DNA from: Deltaproteobacteria bacterium | GTDB taxonomy: Bacteria; Desulfobacterota; Deferrimicrobia; Deferrimicrobiales; Deferrimicrobiaceae | DNA length: 5,241 bases | Reading direction: 5' to 3' | Assembly: GCA_003105225.1 (NCBI GenBank) | Contig: PQAK01000170.1 | Span: forward strand, 1-5,241 | Shown: positions 1-5,241 of the stretch, one piece after another | Layout of the letters: every line of letters starts with the position of its first letter | Position numbering within the stretch: the stretch's first letter is position 1 | Translations under genes and position numbers: made by a program | Notes under the pieces: model-generated | Told to the model about the DNA's origin: nothing | Seen by the model: the letters and a program-made list of their open reading frames with translations, nothing else | Database searches by the model: none

Positions 1-1
1 G

Positions 2-568
2 ACCGATTCCGGGCTGCACCAGGGGCTCGTGCGCCGCCACTTCGATGTGCTGACCCCCCGCGGCCTTATCCTGCCGAGCGACTTCCAGTCGATGGGATAC
101 GGGATCCCGGCTGCCATCGGGGCGAAGTTCGCCTCCCCGGAGCGTCCGGTCGTCGCGGTGATCGGCGACGGCGGATTCGCCATGTCCGGGATGGAGCTCC
201 TGACGGCGGTCCGGGAGAAGATCCCCCTGACCGTCGTCGTGTTCAACGACGGACGGCTGAACCTGATACGCCTCCAGCAGTTCGCGAATTTCGGGCATTC
301 GGAGAGCGTCGACCTCTTGAACCCCGATTTCGAGGCCTTCGCCGCCTCGGTGGGGGCGCGGTACTCCCTGGTCGACGGAAACGCCGAACAGGTCCTGCGG
401 GACGCCATCGGTTCCCCCCATGTTACGCTCGTCGAGGTGGTCGCCGGGGATTCCGCCGCGATCCGGATCCGTCAGGTGAAGGGTTTCACCCGCGAAACGG
501 CCCGGAGAGCCCTCGGCCCCGGCATCGCGCGCTGGGTCAAGAATCTGCTTCGAGGGGGGCAAGGATGA
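2..568 (+). CDS. Acetolactate-synthase-like TPP-dependent enzyme, C-terminal part (5' end cut off by window edge)
   Basis: The frame is open from base 2, giving 188 visible residues; the GTG at 29 is internal, not a start. The segment matches the C-terminal pyrophosphate-binding domain of the acetolactate synthase/pyruvate decarboxylase superfamily. It has a DSGLHQ stretch (visible residues 2-7, like DVGQHQ of acetolactate synthase), an MGYGIPAAIGAKFA helix (31-44), and the TPP/Mg motif GDG (55-57) followed 24 residues later by ND (82-83). Family members condense or decarboxylate 2-keto acids such as pyruvate through a TPP carbanion in the cytoplasm. Its coupling to a sugar aminotransferase and glycosyltransferases argues against a housekeeping role in branched-chain amino acid synthesis. 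It favours a sugar-modifying role, for instance like YerE, the acetolactate-synthase homologue that adds a two-carbon branch to a CDP-sugar in yersiniose synthesis. The substrate is unproven. The N-terminal pyrimidine-binding and central domains should lie to the left. Family is secure; reaction is not. Confidence 0.88.
   Translation, partial: TDSGLHQGLVRRHFDVLTPRGLILPSDFQSMGYGIPAAIGAKFASPERPVVAVIGDGGFAMSGMELLTAVREKIPLTVVVFNDGRLNLIRLQQFANFGHSESVDLLNPDFEAFAASVGARYSLVDGNAEQVLRDAIGSPHVTLVEVVAGDSAAIRIRQVKGFTRETARRALGPGIARWVKNLLRGGQG
552..559 (+). promoter_or_regulatory. Shine-Dalgarno for the DegT/ArnB-like aminotransferase
   Basis: A GAGGGGGG run ends 5 bases before the ATG at 565. It supports that start, which also overlaps the stop of the preceding gene as ATGA. 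It lies inside the last codons of the TPP enzyme, so both direct initiation and coupling are possible. Confidence 0.65.
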
Positions 569-1713
569 GAGACGCGTTCCTGGTCTTCGGATCGCCGAAG
601 ATCGAACGGCCGGAGATCGATGAAGTGATCGCGTGCATGGAATCCGGGTGGCTCGGGACCGGTCCGAGGGTGGCCCGTCTCGAGGAGGATTTCAAGTCCT
701 ATAAGGGGGCCCGCCACGCCGTCGCCGTCAATTCCTGCACCGCGGCCCTCCACCTGAGCCTTCTCGCCGCAGGATTGAAGCCGGGGGACGAAGTGATCAC
801 GACCCCGATGACGTTCTGCGCCACCGTCAATGCGATCCTCCACTCGGGCGCCACCCCCGTGCTTGCGGACGTCGATCCCCGGACGATGAATATCGACCCT
901 TCCCGGGTGGAGGCCGCGATCACGCCGAAAACCCGGGCGCTCCTTCCGGTCCATTTCGCGGGGCGCCCCTGCGAGATGGATCCCTTGTGCGATCTCGCGA
1001 ATCGGCATGGGTTGAAACTGATCGAGGACTGCGCCCATGCCATCGAATCGGAATACCGGGGCAATAAGACCGGCAGGTTCGGCGACTTCGGGTGCTTCAG
1101 CTTCTACATCACGAAGAACATCGTCACCGGGGAGGGGGGGATGGTCCTTACGCGGGAGGAGGAGGATTCGGCCCGCATCAAGGTCCTGGCGCTGCACGGG
1201 ATGAGCAAGGATGCGTGGAAGCGGTTCGGCGACGAAGGATACAAGCATTACAGCGTCGTCGAATGCGGCTTCAAGTACAACATGATGGACCTGCAGGCGG
1301 CGATCGGCATCCACCAGCTCCAAAGGATCGAATCGTACTGGCAGAGGCGGCGCGACATCTGGCGCCGCTACAACGAGGCGTTTGCCGGCCTTCCCGTCGC
1401 CCTGCCGGCCGATCCGGATCCGGATACCCGGCACGCCTATCACCTGTACACCCTCCTGGTGGACGAGGCGAAGACCGGCATCGGGCGCGACGCCTTCCTG
1501 AACGCGATGACCAAAAGGAACATCGGCGTCGGGGTGCATTATTTGAGCATCCCGGAGCATCCGTTCTACCGGCAGGCGCTCGGCTGGAAGCCGGAAGACT
1601 ATCCGAACGCGATGCGGATCGGTCGGCAGACGGCGAGCCTGCCGCTTTCCCCGAAACTTACGGACGGCGACGTCCAGGACGTCATCGACGCGGTTATCGG
1701 GATCTTCTCATGA
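565..1713 (+). CDS. DegT/DnrJ/EryC1/StrS-family PLP-dependent sugar aminotransferase (ArnB-like)
   Basis: This 382-residue, full-length protein belongs to the fold-type I family that aminates keto sugars attached to a nucleotide, using pyridoxal phosphate (PLP) and usually glutamate. Visible marks are the N-terminal GWLGTGPR (28-35), the NSCTAALHLSL cofactor-phosphate region (56-66), IEDCAHA with Asp155 to contact the PLP ring nitrogen, SFYITKN with Lys184 as the Schiff-base lysine, and KYNMMDLQAAIG (237-248). The C-terminal part (GIGRDAFLNAM, then IGVGVHYLSIPEHPFYR) closely follows the pattern of ArnB, the UDP-4-keto-pentose aminotransferase. ArnB itself is not claimed, because no other arn gene is in view and relatives such as WecE, PseC and PglE share the pattern. 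The start is fixed by the ATGA overlap and a strong Shine-Dalgarno. It probably supplies an amino sugar to the glycan built by the downstream transferases. Family is near certain; substrate and amination position are unknown. Confidence 0.95.
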   Translation: MRDAFLVFGSPKIERPEIDEVIACMESGWLGTGPRVARLEEDFKSYKGARHAVAVNSCTAALHLSLLAAGLKPGDEVITTPMTFCATVNAILHSGATPVLADVDPRTMNIDPSRVEAAITPKTRALLPVHFAGRPCEMDPLCDLANRHGLKLIEDCAHAIESEYRGNKTGRFGDFGCFSFYITKNIVTGEGGMVLTREEEDSARIKVLALHGMSKDAWKRFGDEGYKHYSVVECGFKYNMMDLQAAIGIHQLQRIESYWQRRRDIWRRYNEAFAGLPVALPADPDPDTRHAYHLYTLLVDEAKTGIGRDAFLNAMTKRNIGVGVHYLSIPEHPFYRQALGWKPEDYPNAMRIGRQTASLPLSPKLTDGDVQDVIDAVIGIFS

Positions 1714-2651
1714 TCAGCGTGATCGTCTGCACCTATAACCGGGACCGGGTGCTGGAGGACACGGTCCGGAGCTTCCTCGAATGCCGGACCGGCGGCATCG
1801 AACACGAGGTGCTGATTCTCGACAACAATTCCACCGACCGCACGCGCGAGATCGGAGAGCGGTTCGCCGCCCGCCATTCCCGGGTCCGGTACCTGAACGA
1901 ACCTTGCCAGGGCCATCCCCACGCGAAGAACCGGGGGATCCGTGAGTCATGCGGGGAAATCGTCGCCTTCGCGGACGACGACGTCTATTTTACCCCCGGA
2001 TGGCTGGAGGCGGTCCGCTCCTCGTTCGATCGCCGCCCGGAGTTCTCGTGCATCGGCGGGCGGGTTGTGCCCTCCTTCGAAGCCGACCGGCCGGCGTGGC
2101 TCGACGACGACCTCCTGTGGATTTACGGCGTCACGAGGTACGGGGACCAGGAACGGGAGATCCGGCATCCCGAGATCCCGATCGGCTGCAACATGGCGTT
2201 CCGCCGCGAAGTATTCGAACGGAACGGGGGATTCGTCACCTCCCTGGGCCGCAAGCCCGGTATCCTCCTCTCGGGAGACGAGGACGAATTCCTGATCCGG
2301 GCCGCGAAGGCGGGCATGAAGACGTTGTACGTTCCGGAGGCGCAGGTCTCGCATCGGATTCCTCCCGCCCGGCTGGCACGTCGATGGGTCATCTCGAGAT
2401 TCTACTGGGCGGGGGTCTCCGACATCGCGATGCGGCAGTTGGGCGACGACCGCTGGTCCCGCGCGTTCCTCGCCCGGAAATCGGCCAGGGCGTTGCTCCG
2501 CCTGCTGCGGGAATGGAAGGAGGCGGGAAGTCTCCTCCGGGCGGACAGCGACGGGAAGATCCGGTCGGTTCGGAAGCAGGTCGATTTCTGTTACCAGGCG
2601 GGACTGCTCCGGCAGATGATCGCCGAGGCGATCGCGCTTCCGGCCCCATGA
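1710..2651 (+). CDS. Glycosyltransferase family 2 (GT-A fold)
   Basis: This 313-residue protein starts at the ATG overlapping the previous stop (ATGA); the frame is open further upstream, but only this start puts the first GT2 strand, MISVIVCTYNR, at the N-terminus. GT-A landmarks follow in order: EVLILDNNSTD (33-43, nucleotide contact), KNRGIRES (73-80), the metal- and donor-binding ADDD (88-91, DXD-type), IGCNMAFRREVF (158-169), and GDEDEFLIR (189-197), which holds the likely catalytic acidic residues. No membrane segment or signal peptide is visible. The last 70 or so residues are basic and helical-looking and could lie against the membrane. Such enzymes transfer a sugar from a nucleotide donor to a lipid-linked acceptor at the cytoplasmic face of the inner membrane. 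Only a weak Shine-Dalgarno (CGGGA at 1698-1702) precedes it, so translation is probably coupled to the aminotransferase. Donor and acceptor cannot be deduced. Confidence 0.93.
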   Translation: MISVIVCTYNRDRVLEDTVRSFLECRTGGIEHEVLILDNNSTDRTREIGERFAARHSRVRYLNEPCQGHPHAKNRGIRESCGEIVAFADDDVYFTPGWLEAVRSSFDRRPEFSCIGGRVVPSFEADRPAWLDDDLLWIYGVTRYGDQEREIRHPEIPIGCNMAFRREVFERNGGFVTSLGRKPGILLSGDEDEFLIRAAKAGMKTLYVPEAQVSHRIPPARLARRWVISRFYWAGVSDIAMRQLGDDRWSRAFLARKSARALLRLLREWKEAGSLLRADSDGKIRSVRKQVDFCYQAGLLRQMIAEAIALPAP

Positions 2652-3883
2652 CGGCGGGTCCGGCCGGGATTCGGGCCGCGTCCCTGCTGCATCCCCGGGA
2701 ACCCGTCCGGGTCCTCTTCGTATCGCACGACGCCGGGATGTGGGGCGCGCAGCGGACGCTTCTCGCACTTCTCTCCGGGATCGACAGGAGCGTCTGCTCC
2801 CCGCTGCTGATCCTCCCGCATGACGGGCCGATGCGCCGGAGGGCGGAAGAGCTCCGGATCCCGGTTTTCGAAACGCCGCTGGTCCATTGGATCCCCGTTT
2901 CCGCCGGGATGTCGGCAAGGCGCCGGGTCCGGCACCTGTCCCGGTTCCTGAAGACGCTGCGGTCGCGGTGCGGCGCGATCGAACGGTTGATCGCGGACCA
3001 CGGGATCGATCTCGTCTACACGAACACGGTGACCTGCGCGGAAGGCGCGATCGCCGCCCGCAACACCCGGATCCCCCATGTCTGGCACATCCATGAGCAT
3101 CTTGCGGGGAACCGGGAACTCGCGCCGCTGTTTCCTCGCCGGGCGTATTGTGCGGCCGTGGGGTCCTTGTCGAAGTCCGTCGTCTTCTGTTCCCGGTCGC
3201 TGGCGCGGGCCTACCCGCAGCTTGCCCGGAAGGCGTCGGTCGTGCACAATGGCCTCGCCGTTCCCCCTGTCCGCGACCGGGACGCCGCGCGGGCGGAGGC
3301 GAACCGAAAGCTCGACCTGGATCCCGGGGCGAAACTGGTGGCTGCGGCGGGGGCGCTGCATCCCGGCAAGGACTACCTGACCCTCCTGGACGCCGCCCAG
3401 CAAGTGGCCCTGAGCGGAGCGGAGACGGTCTTCCTGATCGCGGGAGCCGGCTCCGAGAGCTACACCGGCATGCTGCGCGAGCGGATCGAAGAGCTTCGCC
3501 TCGGATCGAGAGTCCGGCTCCTGGGCTGGCGGGACGATCTCCAGGACCTCCTGGCGGCGGTCGATGTGCTCGTGATCTCCTCCGTGCAGGAGTCCTTCGG
3601 GCTCACGGCGATCGAGGCGCTCGCGGCGGAGACGCCGGTGGTTTCCACGCGATGCGGCGGCCCCGAGGAGATCCTGGAAAACGGAAGCGCCGGCCTGCTG
3701 GTCCCGGTGAAAGACCCCATGGCGATGGCGGACGCGATCGTCCGGCTGCTGCGGGACCCGGAGCTTCGCCGCCGCATGGGCGAGCGGGGGAGGGCACGGG
3801 TCATCGAGCATTTCGGGGTGGACCGGTACGTCCGGGAGCTCCAGCGCGTGATCCTCGGAACTGCCGCTCCCTCCGGAGAATGA
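2648..3883 (+). CDS. Glycosyltransferase family 4 (GT-B fold)
   Basis: This 411-residue protein has the two-domain layout of GT4 retaining transferases. The N-terminal acceptor domain begins with RVLFVSHDAGMWGAQRTL (21-38) and contains LVYTNT (122-127) and VWHIHEH (145-151). The linker CSRSLARAYP to VVHNG (181-202) leads into the C-terminal donor domain with AAGALHPGKDY (233-243), VFLIAGAGSE (261-270), VRLLGWRDDL (289-298), and the hallmark E-X7-E (Glu315 to Glu323 in QESFGLTAIEAL). No membrane segment is visible. The chosen ATG overlaps the previous stop as ATGA but has no clear Shine-Dalgarno; GAGG at 2625-2628 is too far away, so coupling is likely. No other usual start codon occurs in frame before the first strand, leaving an N-terminal extension of about 19 residues. 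Arg codons are mostly CGG (29 CGG to 11 CGC by hand count). Family is secure; donor sugar and linkage are unknown. Confidence 0.94.
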   Translation: MTAGPAGIRAASLLHPREPVRVLFVSHDAGMWGAQRTLLALLSGIDRSVCSPLLILPHDGPMRRRAEELRIPVFETPLVHWIPVSAGMSARRRVRHLSRFLKTLRSRCGAIERLIADHGIDLVYTNTVTCAEGAIAARNTRIPHVWHIHEHLAGNRELAPLFPRRAYCAAVGSLSKSVVFCSRSLARAYPQLARKASVVHNGLAVPPVRDRDAARAEANRKLDLDPGAKLVAAAGALHPGKDYLTLLDAAQQVALSGAETVFLIAGAGSESYTGMLRERIEELRLGSRVRLLGWRDDLQDLLAAVDVLVISSVQESFGLTAIEALAAETPVVSTRCGGPEEILENGSAGLLVPVKDPMAMADAIVRLLRDPELRRRMGERGRARVIEHFGVDRYVRELQRVILGTAAPSGE

Positions 3884-3903
3884 ATACCCCGGTGAACGAA
3901 TGA
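3880..3903 (+). other. Seven-codon mini reading frame bridging two genes by double ATGA overlap
   Basis: The frame reads MNTPVNE then stop. Its ATG overlaps the TGA of the GT4 gene (3880-3883), and its own TGA overlaps the ATG of the WbsX gene (3900-3903). GGAGA at 3875-3879 touches the ATG with no spacer, so independent initiation looks poor, whereas a ribosome that has just terminated at 3883 could restart here. It may be a coupling device that carries ribosomes over the one gap in the operon, the remnant of a gene removed from between its neighbours, or chance. A product of 7 residues is unlikely to have a function of its own. Confidence 0.4.
3891..3895 (+). promoter_or_regulatory. Probable Shine-Dalgarno for the WbsX-type gene
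   Basis: GGTGA lies 4 bases before the ATG at 3900 and 7 bases before a second in-frame ATG at 3903. The longer spacing is nearer the usual optimum, so the true start could be 3903. The protein would differ by one methionine only. Confidence 0.45.
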
Positions 3904-5021
3904 TGAAGAGCGAACCGAAACCTTTCGATCCCCGGGAAGAGCGCGCGCGGCTGATCGCCTTCTACCTGCCGCAGTTCCACCCGATCCCCGAGAACGACGA
4001 CTGGTGGGGGAAGGGCTTCACCGAGTGGGCGAACGTCGCAAAGGCACGGCCCAACTTCAAGGGACACCACCAGCCGCACCTCCCCGCGGACCTCGGCTTC
4101 TACGACCTCAGGCTTCCCGAGATCCTCGCCGCGCAGGCGGGCCTGGTGCGCCGCTACGGGCTCGAGGGCCTCTGCTTCTACTACTACAACTTCGGCGGCC
4201 ACCGCCTGCTCGAGACCCCGCTCGACCGCTGGATCGAAGGAGGTCATCGCGGGCTGCCGTTCTGCCTCTGCTGGGCCAATGAGAGCTGGACCCAGCACTG
4301 GGACGGCCGGACGGGCACGACCCTCATCGCCCAGCACTATTCGGCGGAGAGCCTGCAGCAGATCATCCGCGACCTCTGCCGCTACCTGCGCCACCCCGAT
4401 TACATCCGTGTGGCCGGCAAGCCGCTCCTGCTCGTCTACCGGATCGGCGAGCTGCCCGACCCTGCCACGCTCGCACCGCTCTGGCGCGCAGCCTGCCGTG
4501 ACGAGGGCGTCGGGGAGATCTCCCTGGCGTTCGTCGAGACGTTCGACCAGGCCGTGTTCCTCGCCCGGCCGGCCGACATCGGTTTCGACGCGTCCGTGGA
4601 GTTCCCACCGCACGGCACGTCGATCCCGACGCCCCCACCGGGCCGGCTACTGAACCCCGCTTTCGACGGGGTGGTGAGCGACTATCGCGAGATCGCCCGG
4701 CACTACGCGACCAAGCCGCTTCCTGGTTTTCGGCGATTCCGCTGCGCCATGCCACGCTGGGACAACACCCCGCGCCAGCAGGACCGGCCGTATGTCTTCG
4801 CCAACGCCTCGCCGGGTGCCTTTCAGGCCTGGCTCGAGACGCTCGTCGAGCAAGCCCTGGACCAGGGCTCAGGCGACGAGAAGATCGTCTTCGTCAACGC
4901 CTGGAACGAGTGGGCCGAGGGGGCCCACATCGAGCCCGACGCGCGCTTCGGACACGGCTTCCTCGAGGCGGTGCGCAACGCGCTCGACCGCGTCTACCTA
5001 CCGGGGAGGCGCGAGCCGTGA
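3900..5021 (+). CDS. WbsX-type glycan enzyme (GH99/GH71-like domain)
   Basis: This 373-residue protein is almost entirely one WbsX domain (Pfam Glyco_tran_WbsX type). Signatures are FYLPQFHPIPENDDWW (21-36), GFTEW (39-43), GLCFYYYNFGG (90-100), CWANESW (124-130), RWDNTPR (286-292) and AWNEWAEGAHIEPD (334-347). It is rich in Trp, Tyr and His, as expected of a sugar-binding barrel, and has no signal peptide or membrane segment, so it should act in the cytoplasm. The family occurs in O-antigen and capsule clusters and is annotated as glycosyltransferase, but its fold relates to GH99 endo-alpha-mannosidases and not to GT-A or GT-B. Whether it transfers or hydrolyses is therefore open. The first 17 or so residues precede the domain. 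Codon use differs from the preceding gene (Arg CGG:CGC 10:18 here versus 29:11), hinting at a separate origin. Start is 3900 or 3903. Confidence 0.9.
   Translation: MMKSEPKPFDPREERARLIAFYLPQFHPIPENDDWWGKGFTEWANVAKARPNFKGHHQPHLPADLGFYDLRLPEILAAQAGLVRRYGLEGLCFYYYNFGGHRLLETPLDRWIEGGHRGLPFCLCWANESWTQHWDGRTGTTLIAQHYSAESLQQIIRDLCRYLRHPDYIRVAGKPLLLVYRIGELPDPATLAPLWRAACRDEGVGEISLAFVETFDQAVFLARPADIGFDASVEFPPHGTSIPTPPPGRLLNPAFDGVVSDYREIARHYATKPLPGFRRFRCAMPRWDNTPRQQDRPYVFANASPGAFQAWLETLVEQALDQGSGDEKIVFVNAWNEWAEGAHIEPDARFGHGFLEAVRNALDRVYLPGRREP
5003..5009 (+). promoter_or_regulatory. Shine-Dalgarno for the GTG-started gene at the right edge
   Basis: GGGGAGG lies 8 bases before the GTG at 5018. This is near-ideal spacing and decides in favour of the GTG start, which would otherwise rest only on the GTGA overlap. 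Confidence 0.7.
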
Positions 5022-5241
5022 GCGCCAACCGTGGGCTCGGCCCGGTCTGCCTGGTCGGCCACCCCTTCCTGGCGAAAGGCCGGGGCCAGCATCTCCGGTC
5101 GGCGTTTCGCTCGTGGTGTGCCGCCGGGATCCGACCGAGCGTCTGCGACGTCTACGGGCTTCAGCAGCCCGACCCGTCCCACGGCGACCTCGTCGCGGCG
5201 CTGACTCCTCTCCCCTCCACGGGCCTGCGGGTCTTTCACCT
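5018..5241 (+). CDS. Probable GT-B (GT4-like) glycosyltransferase, N-terminal part (3' end beyond the window)
   Basis: From a GTG that overlaps the preceding stop as GTGA, the frame stays open for 74 codons to the window edge. The protein begins MSANRGLGPVCLVGHPFLAKGR, continues GQHLRSAFRSWCAAGIRP (23-40) and SVCDVYGLQQPDP (41-53), and ends at LRVFHL. A hydrophobic first strand, a glycine-rich turn with GRGQHLR followed by a helix and AAGI, then a second strand, resembles the N-terminal domain of GT4-like transferases whose motif is usually GxGEHxR and which often sit beside WbsX genes. The catalytic C-terminal domain is not visible, so neither the E-X7-E motif nor completeness can be checked. 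The upstream Shine-Dalgarno GGGGAGG supports the start. That it is a real gene is well supported; the glycosyltransferase call rests on a short fragment. Confidence 0.6.
   Translation, partial: MSANRGLGPVCLVGHPFLAKGRGQHLRSAFRSWCAAGIRPSVCDVYGLQQPDPSHGDLVAALTPLPSTGLRVFH

Noticed and set aside
2..568. Naming the TPP enzyme ilvB or yerE
   Set aside because: Only the C-terminal domain is visible, and the substrate-determining residues and domains are outside the window.
1409..1428. Short GATCCG repeat within the aminotransferase
   Set aside because: It encodes a DPDPDT loop in a full-length protein and is too short and imperfect to be a functional repeat or site.
472..1560. 362-codon open frame on the minus strand opposite the aminotransferase
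   Set aside because: It is a compositional shadow: no family motif, and it spans the junction of two well-supported + strand genes.
1092..1709. Upstream in-frame extension of the GT2 gene
   Set aside because: The frame is open, but the translation is Arg/Gly/Pro-rich shadow of the aminotransferase. The family's first strand begins exactly at the ATG at 1710.
565..1713. Naming the aminotransferase arnB
   Set aside because: The C-terminal motifs are ArnB-like, but no ArnA, ArnC or ArnT gene is in view and many DegT-family enzymes share the pattern.
2591..3811. 406-codon open frame on the minus strand opposite the GT4 gene
   Set aside because: It mirrors a high-G+C gene in which stop codons are rare. 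The translation is Arg/Pro/Gly-rich with no recognisable domain, while the + strand has clear GT4 motifs throughout.
3801..4613. 270-codon open frame on the minus strand opposite the WbsX gene
   Set aside because: It is a shadow frame of low-complexity Val/Glu/Ala/Arg content with no recognisable domain. It crosses the GT4-WbsX junction.
5010..5017. Possible terminator or promoter between the WbsX gene and the last gene
   Set aside because: There is no intergenic space because the genes overlap, and no inverted repeat followed by a T-run is present there.

Overview
The window is a high-G+C (roughly two thirds by eye), gene-dense stretch from a bacterium, coded entirely on the + strand. It reads as the interior of a surface-polysaccharide gene cluster (O-antigen, capsule or exopolysaccharide). 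The species cannot be named from the sequence. Codon use and the Shine-Dalgarno sequences fit a high-G+C bacterium, and the glycan genes fit a Gram-negative such as a deltaproteobacterium-like lineage, but that is a guess. No rRNA, tRNA, mobile element, CRISPR array, promoter or terminator is visible, and there is no non-coding stretch longer than about 20 bases.

Layout, left to right: (1) 2-568, the C-terminal part of an acetolactate-synthase-like thiamine-diphosphate (TPP) enzyme, cut by the left edge; (2) 565-1713, a DegT/DnrJ/EryC1/StrS-type sugar aminotransferase, ArnB-like; (3) 1710-2651, a family 2 (GT-A) glycosyltransferase; (4) 2648-3883, a family 4 (GT-B) glycosyltransferase; (5) 3880-3903, a 7-codon mini reading frame bridging genes 4 and 5; (6) 3900-5021, a WbsX-type protein with a GH99-like domain; (7) 5018 to the right edge, the N-terminus of what is probably another GT-B glycosyltransferase, starting at GTG with a strong Shine-Dalgarno.

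The full genes join by 4-base start/stop overlaps (ATGA or GTGA). The only exception, between genes 4 and 5, is bridged by the mini reading frame with two more ATGA overlaps. The set therefore looks like one translationally coupled transcript whose promoter lies to the left and whose terminator lies to the right of the window.

Working model (inference): the TPP enzyme and aminotransferase make or modify an unusual nucleotide-activated sugar. The glycosyltransferases add sugars to a lipid-linked repeat unit at the cytoplasmic face of the inner membrane, and the WbsX protein acts on the same glycan. Flippase, polymerase and transporter genes are not in view. Codon choice changes near the start of the WbsX gene, so the right-hand part may have a different origin from the left. 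I found no clear evidence of a wholly new system. The most unusual points are the double-ATGA mini reading frame, the codon-use break at the same place, and the coupling of an acetolactate-synthase-like enzyme to a sugar aminotransferase.
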